From contig JAMFRO010000016.1 of NCBI GenBank assembly GCA_026224825.1, positions 33,391 to 97,390 of the forward strand: DNA of 64,000 nucleotides, written 5' to 3'. Source of the DNA: a bacterium. Lineage in GTDB: Bacteria > Pseudomonadota > Alphaproteobacteria > Acetobacterales > Acetobacteraceae. A program made the position numbers and the translations under genes. Position 1 is the stretch's first letter, and every line of letters begins with the position of its first letter. This document shows positions 16,022 to 24,616 of this stretch, in pieces. The notes under the pieces were generated by a model. That model worked only from the letters and a program-made list of their open reading frames with translations, was not told the DNA's origin and made no database searches.

Positions 16022-16762
16022 TCAGCCCGGCACGCGCGACTGGTACTGCACCACGCCGACATGGATATCCTCCGGCAGATCGACCAATGTGCGGAACACA
16101 GCCAGCGTCGACTGGTACTGGGTGATGCCGCGCTCACGCAGGTTCAGCCCGCGCCGCAACGCCTCCGTACCAAAGCGCATCGCCGCTTCAGGCTCCATCT
16201 CCAGCGACATGCCAGGCCCCATCATCTGCCCGGCCCGCACCACGCTCACGCGAATGCCCTTGTCGTTCAGCTCCAGCGCCAGATGCTTCGAGAAGTTTTC
16301 CACCCCGGCCTTGGACGCCTGGTACACACCCAAATGCGGAAACGGCAGATCCACGGATTCAGAGCTGATATTGATGATGATCCCGCCACGGTTGAGCACC
16401 GGTATGGCCGAGCGCGCGCACAGAATCGGCCCGGCCAGATTGGCCAGCACCGCCGACAGGATCTGGTCATCCGTCGCTTCCTCGATCAGGAAGGGATGAA
16501 AAATCGCGGCATTATTGATCAGTACATCGATCTTCGGATGGGTCTTGGCAATGGTCTCAAACGCCGCCCGCACCGAGTCAGGCTTGCCGACATCGCAGGC
16601 CACAGCCAGCGCCCGCTCGCCAATGGCATCGGCAACTTCCTTCACCTTGTCGAACTTGCGCCCAAGCAGCACGACATGATCGCCGCCCTCAGCAAAGAAC
16701 TGCGCCAGCGCCCGCCCCAACCCGCCATTGGCGCCCGTAATCGCTATAACCTTGCCGGCCAT
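16022..16762 (-). CDS. SDR family NAD(P)-dependent oxidoreductase
   Basis: Start set at the ATG at 16762, which has GGGG 6 bases upstream; another ATG lies two codons earlier and a longer frame starts at 16813. The 246-residue SDR is complete: TGANGGLG cofactor motif, NNAA near residues 90-93, a catalytic Ser in INISSES, YQASK, and a C-terminal segment rather than the PGxxxT motif. It is probably the first gene of an operon with the aldehyde dehydrogenase (36 bp downstream), TetR and amidohydrolase genes. It would oxidise an alcohol or hydroxyacyl substrate. Confidence 0.85.
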   Translation of the reverse strand: MAGKVIAITGANGGLGRALAQFFAEGGDHVVLLGRKFDKVKEVADAIGERALAVACDVGKPDSVRAAFETIAKTHPKIDVLINNAAIFHPFLIEEATDDQILSAVLANLAGPILCARSAIPVLNRGGIIINISSESVDLPFPHLGVYQASKAGVENFSKHLALELNDKGIRVSVVRAGQMMGPGMSLEMEPEAAMRFGTEALRRGLNLRERGITQYQSTLAVFRTLVDLPEDIHVGVVQYQSRVPG

Positions 16763-16833
16763 CGTCATCCCCAAAAAATTTTTGCGCCGCACAGATGACA
16801 TCGACAACCCCACGGCGGCAATGCCCCGGCCAT

Positions 16834-17109
16834 CGCGGCGGCGATACCTAAAAAGGCTGGGGCTCCGCCCCTGACCCCGCTGGGGCCGTCGTGCGCAGCA
16901 CGCCTCCGGCGTGACGGCCCCAGACCCCCATTAGCTTTAAGGGTTTGAAAGGGGCCTGCCTCCGTCGCGTGTGGCGACTGGGTGGCAGGCCCCTTTCAAA
17001 CCCTTAAGTTACGGGATCCAAGGGCCCTTCGGCCCTTGGCGGGTCGTCACGCCGGAGGCGTGCTTCGCACGACGGCAGAGCCCTGGCCTTTTTAGATACC
17101 GTCGCCGCG
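16834..17109. repeat. Palindromic interspersed element, copy C
   Basis: It sits between the divergent SDR and IclR genes. The core stem pairs 16937-16960 with 16984-17007 perfectly over 24 bp; the loop holds a nested GTCGC/GGCGAC hairpin. Arms carry the same modules as copy B. The outer 24 bp on each side (16834-16857, 17086-17109) are inverted copies differing at three positions, all transitions, so G-U pairing would preserve an RNA hairpin. It cannot be a simple gene-end terminator here because neither neighbour ends at it. Confidence 0.85.
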
Positions 17110-17196
17110 AGAACCGAGACCCCGTCATTTTTCTGTTGACTATGCTTGGACTCAGGCAGATGGTGTGCCCATATAAAAGCCGGAGGGAATACGGTT

Positions 17197-18000
17197 ATGG
17201 CCATAGCGCTCGAACCGAATAAAGCCAAGATCGCCAAGCGTGTTATTGAAGTCTTTGAATTCTTTAATGAAAATGCCCAGCAGGCGACGGTGATGGACAT
17301 TGTCCGCCGTTATGGCAGGCCGCAATCCAGCACGTCTGAGCTGCTGGCCACGCTGGTGGAGATGGGTTTGCTTTATAAGGATTCCCGCTCGCGCTATTAT
17401 TCCCCCACCCCGCGCCTGGCGGCATTGGGCATTTCGGCCCAGCCTGAGATCATCCGCAACGGTCATCTTTTTGCGTTCATGGACCGTCTGGCCCAGACCA
17501 CGCGCAACAGCGTGGCGTTGTTCGGCATGGTCGGCACGCAGGTGCAAATTTTCCGCCTCTCAGCGGGTCCGGAGCCGGTGTTGCGTGACATCGGCTACGG
17601 CGCCTGCGAGCAGCTTGCCGCCAGCGCCGCCGGGCTCTTGCTCCTCTCCACCATGCCGGCCGAGCAGGCCAGCCGCATCCTCTGGCGCCTTAATGCCGAG
17701 GCGCCGCTTGAGCAAAAATTCAACCCTGTGGAAACCCGCGAGCAGGTTGCCGCCATGCGCCGCCAGGGCCACGCCAGCGGCCCCGCCGGTTTTTGTCCAG
17801 GCGTGCAGATGGCCGCCACCCTCCTGCCCCGCACCGGCACCGAACGCCCGCTGGCGCTCGGCATGCTGTACCCGGCCGCCGCCACGGTGGATGCCGAGGC
17901 GCTGGTCGCCACCATGAACCGCAGCCTCGCCCAATGCAGCGCGCCGAGCGAGGCCGATTTCCCGGCGGCGTCCGCAGCACCGTTTATGATGGCGGTCTGA
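17197..18000 (+). CDS. IclR-family transcriptional regulator
   Basis: Start at ATG 17197, with GGAGGG at 17182-17187; a longer upstream frame lacks a site. The 267-residue protein has an N-terminal winged helix (VIEVFEFFNENAQQATVMDIVRRYGRPQSS... residues about 12-60) followed by an IclR effector domain. The winged-helix and wing are typical (STSELLATLVEMGLLYKDSRSRYY). It probably senses a CoA- or acid-type metabolite of the flanking degradation genes. Its last 17 bases overlap the convergent CoA-transferase gene on the other strand. Confidence 0.85.
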   Translation: MAIALEPNKAKIAKRVIEVFEFFNENAQQATVMDIVRRYGRPQSSTSELLATLVEMGLLYKDSRSRYYSPTPRLAALGISAQPEIIRNGHLFAFMDRLAQTTRNSVALFGMVGTQVQIFRLSAGPEPVLRDIGYGACEQLAASAAGLLLLSTMPAEQASRILWRLNAEAPLEQKFNPVETREQVAAMRRQGHASGPAGFCPGVQMAATLLPRTGTERPLALGMLYPAAATVDAEALVATMNRSLAQCSAPSEADFPAASAAPFMMAV

Positions 18001-19297
18001 GACCAGCCAGAATTTTCGCGGTGTCGGCACCCAGCGCTGCTGCTGGGCGATGGGGTGCACGCAACCTGTAGAGCGGCGCCTCATCGGAATCGGCCAGCGC
18101 CTGCCAGTGCCGCAGCTCTTCGCCATGTGCCCTGTGCAACCCGCAGGCATGGGCAATCACCGCGCTCAGTGCCAGCGAGACCAGCCGCCCGCCGCCGGCG
18201 CGAAAACTCGCCCAGCCGGCGAAAGCGGCGGTGATGCCGGTGAGCGGATCGGCAATCGCGTCGCCCGCGCATAAAGCCTCGCCCCAGCCTTGCCGCATCG
18301 CCGCGGTTAACCCCCCCGCCACCGCCGCGTCATCGCCAAAACCAATCCAATTCGCCGCCTCCCCTGTCCGGCCATGCGCCGTAATGGAAAGCCAGGTCGC
18401 CCCACGCCGCACTTCTGCCGCCGCATCTATGCCCAACCCCGCCAGCGCCCGGGGCCGTGCGCTTTCGATGACGATATCCGCCGTCCGCACCAGCCTGCGC
18501 AAAACCCGCAAATCCGCCGCATCGGTAAAATCCAGCGCCACGCTCGCCTTGCCCGCGTTGAGCAGATCGTAAAATCCCGGCGAACCACCCCGCGCCCCAT
18601 CCGGCCGCCGCACGCTCTCCACCTTCACCACTTGCGCCCCGGCGGCGGCGAGCAGCGCGCCTGCCAGCGGCCCGGCCCAAAGAGCGGATAAATCCACCAC
18701 CAGCGGCACAGCATCGCGCGGCTGCGGTGGCGCCAACTGCGCCATGCTGAACGGGACGGATGGCGCCGCCACATCCTGGTCCAGCGCAATCGCCAAGCCC
18801 AGAAGCCTGCCCTGTTCCAGTATTTCCGCGCCCGGCCGCGTTGCCACAATGCGCTGAAGCGCCGCCCAATCCGCGGCCGCCTCACCCAGCAGTGCGGGCA
18901 CCAGCTCCCAATCATCTTGGCGGGGCAGGTTGAGCGCGATACGGCCATCGGCCGTGTCCAACAAATGGCAACTGCCATTGGCTGAAACCGTTCCCTGTCG
19001 CGCGAGGGCAAAAATCCGCGCCCGCTCGCCCAGCAGCAGCGCCCCATTCTCCGGCAGGTCCGCCCCGGGCGCCACCGCTTGCAGCGCCGCCAGCGCGCCA
19101 TCGGCCGCAGCGGTCAGCGCCACCGGCGCCACCAGCCCCGGCCCATCCGCCCGGCCGGTCACCGCCATCAACCCCGCCCGGCGCCAGGCCAAAGCCGGAT
19201 GGTCACTGGCAACAGCCACGCCCGGCAGGCCGAACAGCCGCAGCAGCGCTGTAGCATGCGCCGTCGCCAGCCCCATTCCGTCAAACCCGTTCATCAC
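17984..19297 (-). CDS. Class III CoA-transferase (CaiB/BaiF family)
   Basis: A 437-residue CaiB/BaiF-type protein. The recognisable transferase core starts unusually late, near residue 195 (VVDLSALWAGPLAGALLAAAGAQVVKVE), with the paired FYDLLNAGKASVALDF near 242-257. About 190 residues of related but divergent sequence precede it, so it looks like a two-part protein whose N-terminal half is degenerate. Such enzymes move CoA between carboxylic acids. It is divergent from the crotonase at 19353 (55 bp apart), so the two probably share a promoter region. Confidence 0.8.
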   Translation of the reverse strand: MMNGFDGMGLATAHATALLRLFGLPGVAVASDHPALAWRRAGLMAVTGRADGPGLVAPVALTAAADGALAALQAVAPGADLPENGALLLGERARIFALARQGTVSANGSCHLLDTADGRIALNLPRQDDWELVPALLGEAAADWAALQRIVATRPGAEILEQGRLLGLAIALDQDVAAPSVPFSMAQLAPPQPRDAVPLVVDLSALWAGPLAGALLAAAGAQVVKVESVRRPDGARGGSPGFYDLLNAGKASVALDFTDAADLRVLRRLVRTADIVIESARPRALAGLGIDAAAEVRRGATWLSITAHGRTGEAANWIGFGDDAAVAGGLTAAMRQGWGEALCAGDAIADPLTGITAAFAGWASFRAGGGRLVSLALSAVIAHACGLHRAHGEELRHWQALADSDEAPLYRLRAPHRPAAALGADTAKILAGLRPPS

Positions 19298-19352
19298 GCC
19301 ATGTTAAGCGAAACCCTGTCCCCGCTCCATGCTTGGCGCTACTCTCCTGGCC

Positions 19353-20318
19353 ATGGATGATTCCGCGCTCCACCCCTGGATGCTGCGCGCCAACTGGCGC
19401 GACGATTTTCGCTCCTACGTCACTGTCGATCTGAACGACTGGCCGGAAAATGAGCCTTTAGCCCCGCTCCCCCCCATCCCGATCCTCGCCTACGGCCCCG
19501 CCGCACACACCCAGGCCCGCCATGCCGACATCCTCATCGAAGACGCCATCCCCCTCACCACGCTGACAGCGCAAATCGAAAAAGCCCCGCGCGCCGCCGC
19601 CACATTGGTGGAACTCCTGCGCGCCACCGCGCATTTGCCCCCCGAACACGCGCTACCGCTGGAATCCTTCGCCTACGCCATGCTGCAAGCCGGCGCCGAA
19701 CACGCCGCCTGGCGCGCCCGCCAAACTTCCATGCCCTCCCTGCCACCGGGGAAACTGCATCTGCAACGCGAGGGCGCCACATTGCACCTCCTGCTCGACC
19801 GCCCCGCCGCCCGCAACAGCATAGACCGCGCCCTACGCGACGAGTTATTCGATGCCTTCTCTCTGGCCAATCTCGACCCCGGCATCGAACAGGTAAAACT
19901 GCGCGCGGTTGGCCGCTGCTTCAGCATGGGCGCCGACCTCGCCGAGTTCGGCACCACCACCGACCCGGCAACCGCCCACGCCATCCGCGCCCGCACTTTG
20001 CCGGCCCACCAGATGGCCCAACGCGCAAACATCTACGACATCCACATCCAGGGCGGCTGCGTGGGCTCAGGCCTGGAACTCGCAGCCTTCGCCGGCCGGC
20101 TCACAGCCTCGCCAAATGCCTGGTTCCAACTCCCGGAAACCAGCATGGGCATCCTCCCCGGCTTCGGCGGCTGTGTGTCCATCCCCCGCCGCATCGGCCG
20201 CCAGCGCGCGGCTGCGCTGATGCTTTCGGGCAAACGCATCAACGCCAAACAAGCCCTAGCCTGGGGCCTGGTCGACGCGATCATAAACGAGCCGCCCGCC
20301 GGTAGTGTCTCAGCTTGA
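19353..20318 (+). CDS. Enoyl-CoA hydratase/isomerase family protein with N-terminal extension
   Basis: The ATG at 19353 is taken in preference to one eight codons upstream. In the 321-residue product the crotonase domain occupies about residues 130-315: oxyanion-hole segments FSMGADLAEFG and GGCVGSGLELAAFA, and the acid/base region ETSMGILPGFGGC. The first 130 residues are not crotonase-like and I do not recognise them. The gene is divergent from the class III CoA-transferase, suggesting both handle the same CoA thioester. Hydratase, isomerase or hydrolase activity cannot be told apart here. Confidence 0.8.
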   Translation: MDDSALHPWMLRANWRDDFRSYVTVDLNDWPENEPLAPLPPIPILAYGPAAHTQARHADILIEDAIPLTTLTAQIEKAPRAAATLVELLRATAHLPPEHALPLESFAYAMLQAGAEHAAWRARQTSMPSLPPGKLHLQREGATLHLLLDRPAARNSIDRALRDELFDAFSLANLDPGIEQVKLRAVGRCFSMGADLAEFGTTTDPATAHAIRARTLPAHQMAQRANIYDIHIQGGCVGSGLELAAFAGRLTASPNAWFQLPETSMGILPGFGGCVSIPRRIGRQRAAALMLSGKRINAKQALAWGLVDAIINEPPAGSVSA

Positions 20319-20377
20319 ATGTCCGAAGCAGACACGCACTTGCCGGTCTCGAAGGTTACAGAGGGTGAAAACCAGAC

Positions 20378-21175
20378 TTAACCATAACGGCCCCGCGCCT
20401 GGAGCAGGAGCAAAGCGCCCGACCATAGGATGGAAACCGCCAAAGCGAGACCAAGGGCCGCCGCAACGCCCCAGGGTTTGATGGCAAGATGCATCGCGAG
20501 CATGAGGACGCCGAACCCCAGCATTGGCGGGAGGGCGTTTAACGCCAGACGCCCGGCCGCCGGGCCACCGAGCCGTGGCCGCAGAATGATAATCAGGCTT
20601 ATCAGGCTGATGGGAAACATGGCGGCTATCCCTGTCGCGGCGGGGCCGAGGGCCGCGCTGACAGTGACCACCATCGAAACGAAAGCGGCAACCGCGGCAG
20701 CGCGTAGGGGCAGGTCGAACCACCGGCGCCGTGCCGGCTGTGCCGGTTCGGTCCCGGCGGCCTCATCCTTGTTGATGAAGATGAGGCCGGGACCGTAGAC
20801 GGCCAGATTCAACGCGACAACCTCAACCGGGGTCCAGACGACTCGCTGCATCATCAAACTCACCGCCAGCCAGACGGCGACCGCGGCACCCAGGCTTCGC
20901 CATGCCGGCATGCGCCTGGCCAGTATGCCGTATGTTATGAGAAACAGCCCCGTCGCGGCATTTGCCGCAGCGCTGTTGAGCGCACTGGTGGCAACGAAAT
21001 CCGGCCCGTGCTGCATGGCCAGGAACACATAGGCGGGCCCCGTCGCGGCAGGCAAACAGGCAATGATAGCGCCCCAGACCGGACCAAGGGCCTCGGCGGC
21101 TACGGAAGCGGAGACGACAACCAGCGCGGTTGCCAAGACTTTGGCAATAAAGGGGAACCACAGCATGGCTGTCAT
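20378..21175 (-). CDS. Polytopic membrane protein with internal duplication
   Basis: Start placed at MTAMLWFPF (21175); an in-frame ATG 11 codons earlier is possible. The 265-residue product has about eight hydrophobic segments. The motif VVxVSAxLGPxxxGIxAxxP occurs twice, near residues 16-35 and 170-190, which suggests an internal repeat of a four-helix unit, as in small transporters. No known family is recognised. It sits between the crotonase and amidohydrolase genes without tight coupling. The 227 bases upstream of it hold no supported gene. Confidence 0.65.
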   Translation of the reverse strand: MTAMLWFPFIAKVLATALVVVSASVAAEALGPVWGAIIACLPAATGPAYVFLAMQHGPDFVATSALNSAAANAATGLFLITYGILARRMPAWRSLGAAVAVWLAVSLMMQRVVWTPVEVVALNLAVYGPGLIFINKDEAAGTEPAQPARRRWFDLPLRAAAVAAFVSMVVTVSAALGPAATGIAAMFPISLISLIIILRPRLGGPAAGRLALNALPPMLGFGVLMLAMHLAIKPWGVAAALGLALAVSILWSGALLLLQARGRYG

Positions 21176-21435
21176 CTGGTACGATCTTTCGCCTGCAGGG
21201 TTGAGCATCCGTACCGCCCTTCGACAGGACTCGCTGGCCGGATGAGGCCGCGGCGCGTGCCTGCACGCCTCGCCTGACGAGCATAGAAATGGCCCCTTGG
21301 TTGCCTGTCAAGGCAGCAGCGTTTCTCTGCCGAAGTTTGTAAAAGGGTTACGCCCTACCCGAGCACGAACGCCTGCTGCTCCACGCGTGACACGCCGAAG
21401 CAGTCACTCCCTTCCGGCCACGTTCCGGAATCCAA

Positions 21436-22788
21436 CTAAGACACCACGCGCCCGCCAATAAGCGTGGCCCTGACGAGATCGGCGGATAAAATCTCCCGCG
21501 CCTCCCGCCACGGCCGCGCCAACAGGCATAAATCCGCCTTCACCCCTGGCTCTATGCGGCGTGTGCAGCCAAGATCAACCGGATCGGCCAGGAACAAATC
21601 CAGCGCCTCCTCCGGCGTCAGCGCTTCCGCCGCTCCCAAAATCTGTCCATGGCGGGTGCGGCGCGAAACCGCCGCCGCCATCGCAGCCCAGGGATCGGCT
21701 GCACCAAAGGGCGTATCGCTCCCCCCTGCCATCGTCACGCCAGCCTCTTTGAATGCCCGCAGCCGGTACAGATGCGGCCAGTCTTCCAGCGGGATATCCG
21801 CCAGATATTCATCCCCCCGCTCCGCCACGAAATTCGGCTGCACCACCACCGCCAGCCCCAGAGCAGAAATCTCCCGCAACTGCTCATCCGGCGTCACCGA
21901 GGCATGCTCAATCCGGTCGCCCGGCATCACCCCCGCCTCGCGCAAGGCCGCCAGGGTAAACACCAACTCGGTCAGCGTGACACAATGCACCGCCACCACG
22001 CGCCCCTGCCCATGCGCCGCGCGTATCAGCCCCACCACCTCGTCAAAATCCGGCAGCAGCGCCTCATGCAGATGGATTTTCACCGGCCCGGTGGTTTTCA
22101 GCCCCAATTGCCCCGCCAGCACCACGCGCTGCGGCAACGCCCCGCTGGCATGCTCGCGTGCAAACCAGGCCGCTACCGCATCATCATTGCCTGGGCTCAT
22201 CTCGGTCACCCCGGTCACGCCGAACCGGGCAAATGCGGTGCCCACGGCCGCAAAGGAGGGTGGTATCCCGCCCAATGCCCGGCGCAAAAAACCGTCATCA
22301 TCGAACAGCCGCCCGGTCTGGCGGTCCAGCCCCTCCGGCAACTCCAGGCCTGTGGCAAATAACCGCTCCAAAGCCACGGCGTTCAGCACCCACATCCGCC
22401 CGGTGCGATGCTGCACCCGCACCGGCCGGTCTGGTGCCACGGCATCCAGCCAGTCCCGGTCGATCAGCCGCCCGGTCACGGACTCATGGTAGCCGATGCC
22501 GCGCAGCCAGCCATCGCCAGCCACGCCCAACGCAGCGGCCAGCCCGGCCTCGTCCACCACCTCCGGCGGCCCGCATTTTACGGAGTCCATCGCCGCGGCC
22601 GTCGCCGCCACATGCACATGGTGATCATGCAGCCCCGGCAGCAGCAGCCCGCCTTTGGCCTCGATCACCTGCTCGCCATCGCCTTGTGCCAAAAAACCAA
22701 TATCCGCAACCAGGTTCCCCCGGATGCGGATATCGGCAATCTCACCATGCAGCAGTTCAGCGCGGCGAATCAGCACCCCGCCCGCCAT
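21436..22788 (-). CDS. Metal-dependent amidohydrolase (COG1574-like)
   Basis: A 450-residue amidohydrolase-superfamily enzyme. The N-terminal metal motif is LLLPGLHDHHVHV near residues 50-62, and other ligands are in VVAVHCVTL near 247-255 and RIEHASV near 278-284. The late Asp lies in AGGSDTPFGAADPW near 353-366. It follows an acyl-CoA ligase by 6 bp and ends the operon that starts with the CoA-transferase at 25843. Family members hydrolyse exocyclic or ring C-N/C-O bonds; the substrate is unknown. Confidence 0.85.
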   Translation of the reverse strand: MAGGVLIRRAELLHGEIADIRIRGNLVADIGFLAQGDGEQVIEAKGGLLLPGLHDHHVHVAATAAAMDSVKCGPPEVVDEAGLAAALGVAGDGWLRGIGYHESVTGRLIDRDWLDAVAPDRPVRVQHRTGRMWVLNAVALERLFATGLELPEGLDRQTGRLFDDDGFLRRALGGIPPSFAAVGTAFARFGVTGVTEMSPGNDDAVAAWFAREHASGALPQRVVLAGQLGLKTTGPVKIHLHEALLPDFDEVVGLIRAAHGQGRVVAVHCVTLTELVFTLAALREAGVMPGDRIEHASVTPDEQLREISALGLAVVVQPNFVAERGDEYLADIPLEDWPHLYRLRAFKEAGVTMAGGSDTPFGAADPWAAMAAAVSRRTRHGQILGAAEALTPEEALDLFLADPVDLGCTRRIEPGVKADLCLLARPWREAREILSADLVRATLIGGRVVS

Positions 22789-22794
22789 TCGTTA

Positions 22795-24285
22795 TCAGCT
22801 CGCCAGCAGCCGCCGTACCTCGCGGCGCAGCAGCTTGCCCATCTCATTATAGGGCAGCGCCTCCACCACCAGAATCCGCTCCGGCACGCGCGAGGAGCGC
22901 AAGCGGTCGCGGATCAGCGTCTTGATCTCCGCCTCGCCCGGATGCGCGCCCTTCAGCGCGATGACGATGGCCACGGCCTCGCCCCATTCGGCCGAAGGTA
23001 TGCCCACCGCCGCCGCATCGGCGATGCAGGGGTGGGTCAGCAGCACATCCTCGATCTCGCCGGGGGAGATATTCTCGCCCCCGCGCACGATCACATCATC
23101 CGCCCGGCCGGAGAGGAACAGATAGCCCTCTTCATCCAGGTACCCGGCATCGCGCGTCGGGAACCAGCCGCCCGCGATCAGCGCGCTACGCTCGCGATAC
23201 TCGCCGGACACCTGATCGCCACGCACATAGATCTCGCCAGCCTCACCGGCGGGCAGAACCTTGCCATCCTCGTCGCGGATTTCCAGCTCGATGGTCGGCA
23301 ACGGCTTGCCGACAGACCCCAGACGCGCCCTCACCACCGGGTCATCCGATTTATGCGCGGCGCGATGCTCATCCGGCCCCAGCAAAGCCACCGTCGAGCT
23401 GGTCTCGGTCAGACCATAGGCATTGGTGAAATTCGTCTCGGGGAACAGATCCAGCGCGCGCAGCAGCAGCTCCACCGGCATGCGGCCGCCACCGTAAGCA
23501 ATCGCCTTCAGATGCGAGAAATCAGGCGCATCGCTGCCATCACCCAGCGCCTCGACAATGCGCGACAGCATGGTCGGCACCACGAAGGCATTGGTCGCTT
23601 TTTCGCGCGCCGCCAGATCGATCCACACCGCCGGATCGAACGCCGGGAGCAGAATGATGCGGCGCAGCGCGTAGATGGAGCTGAGCAGGGCCGCGATGCC
23701 GGCGATATGATAGGGCGGTACGCTGACAAGTGCGGCCTCTTCCGGCTCGGCCGCGCCAAATTCCACCGTGCCGAGAATATAGGACACGAGGTTGGAATGG
23801 CGCAGGATCGCCGCCTTGGGCGCCGCCGTGGTGCCAGAGGTAAAGAGCTGGACCGCGATACCCTCGTCCTCACCCGCCTCGCGTTCCGGCTGGGCCTCTT
23901 TTTCCGCCAGCGCCACAAAATCCGCGCGGCTGTAAATTTTATGCGTGGCGTCCGGCGCCAGGCGCTGCACCCGCTCCACATCGCCTATGATCAAGGCCGG
24001 CTCGATGCGCGCCAGCAGCCCGGCCAGGTCCGCATCCGCCAGCCGGTAGTTCAGCGGGCAATAGGGCACGCCGAACAACGCGGCACCTATCAGCGCGATG
24101 GGTGCGGCCTCGCTGCCGGTGTCGAGCAGTGCCACATGGGTGCACTCGCTCCTGGAGATCACCGCCGCGGCACCGGTCGCCGCCGCCCATAATTCGGCAT
24201 AAGTCCAGTTGCGGCCGTCGCAGGTCAGCCCAACGCGGTCAGGCTCGGCGTCGGCGGCCATTTTCAGAAGGAGCGAAATATCCAC
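22795..24285 (-). CDS. AMP-forming acyl-CoA synthetase (class I adenylate-forming enzyme)
   Basis: The 496-residue ligase activates a carboxylic acid with ATP and CoA. Motifs in order: the phosphate-binding loop LFTSGTTAAPKAA near 165-177, the aromatic/ATP motif AYGLTETSS near 287-295, the hinge region SGRADDVIVRGGENI near 388-402, and the catalytic Lys in MGKLLRREV close to the C-terminus. It is the third gene of a four-gene minus-strand operon (CoA-transferase, small protein, ligase, amidohydrolase). It likely makes the CoA ester that feeds the neighbouring CoA-dependent enzymes. Chain-length preference cannot be judged. Confidence 0.92.
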   Translation of the reverse strand: MDISLLLKMAADAEPDRVGLTCDGRNWTYAELWAAATGAAAVISRSECTHVALLDTGSEAAPIALIGAALFGVPYCPLNYRLADADLAGLLARIEPALIIGDVERVQRLAPDATHKIYSRADFVALAEKEAQPEREAGEDEGIAVQLFTSGTTAAPKAAILRHSNLVSYILGTVEFGAAEPEEAALVSVPPYHIAGIAALLSSIYALRRIILLPAFDPAVWIDLAAREKATNAFVVPTMLSRIVEALGDGSDAPDFSHLKAIAYGGGRMPVELLLRALDLFPETNFTNAYGLTETSSTVALLGPDEHRAAHKSDDPVVRARLGSVGKPLPTIELEIRDEDGKVLPAGEAGEIYVRGDQVSGEYRERSALIAGGWFPTRDAGYLDEEGYLFLSGRADDVIVRGGENISPGEIEDVLLTHPCIADAAAVGIPSAEWGEAVAIVIALKGAHPGEAEIKTLIRDRLRSSRVPERILVVEALPYNEMGKLLRREVRRLLAS

Positions 24286-24297
24286 GGGGCTAAAACC

Positions 24298-24591
24298 TCA
24301 ATCAGATGAAGGCAGCGGTTTGGCGTCCTTGAGCTGCAAGGCCACGCCGTCCAGCGACAGCGAGCCCGCACCCGGCTTGATGACCAGCACTTCGACCGTG
24401 CCGGCGGCATCGGTATAGCGTTTGCCCATTTTGGTGGTCTCGGCAAAAGCAGGGTCGATCGGCCCGCGCTCGCCCGTGCGCTCGGCCACCATCGGCGCGC
24501 CGCCGCAGGCAAGCACACCGGCCGCCGGCGCCTTCACCAGCAGCACTTCGGTGTCATCCACCGCACTCTTCAGTTTTGATCCGGCTTTCAA
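24298..24591 (-). CDS. Small protein of about 97 residues, unknown function
   Basis: The start is TTG at 24591, preceded by GGAGAGA on the minus strand; it falls 25 bp after the upstream CoA-transferase stop. An ATG start further upstream would overlap that gene and lacks a site. Two similar segments are visible, TEVLLVKAPAAGVLACGGAPM and VEVLVIKPGAGSLSLDGVAL, so it may be a two-fold beta-rich repeat protein. A Cys lies in ACGGAPM. It is embedded between a CoA-transferase and an acyl-CoA ligase (13 bp from the latter), so it probably assists that activation step. The family is not recognised. Confidence 0.6.
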   Translation of the reverse strand: MKAGSKLKSAVDDTEVLLVKAPAAGVLACGGAPMVAERTGERGPIDPAFAETTKMGKRYTDAAGTVEVLVIKPGAGSLSLDGVALQLKDAKPLPSSD

Positions 24592-24616
24592 AGTCTCTCT
24601 CCGTATACAGCGGCTA

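Noticed and set aside
13601..16798. A 1065-codon plus-strand open frame across TetR, aldehyde dehydrogenase and SDR genes
   Set aside because: It lies antisense to three well-supported genes, has no domain structure, and is Arg/His-rich.
21360..21438. In-frame 26-codon extension after the TAG stop of the amidohydrolase (ending VEQQAFVLG)
   Set aside because: The protein already ends as family members do (GGRVVS). I found no evidence for readthrough; the AGT tRNA is not an amber suppressor under standard folding.
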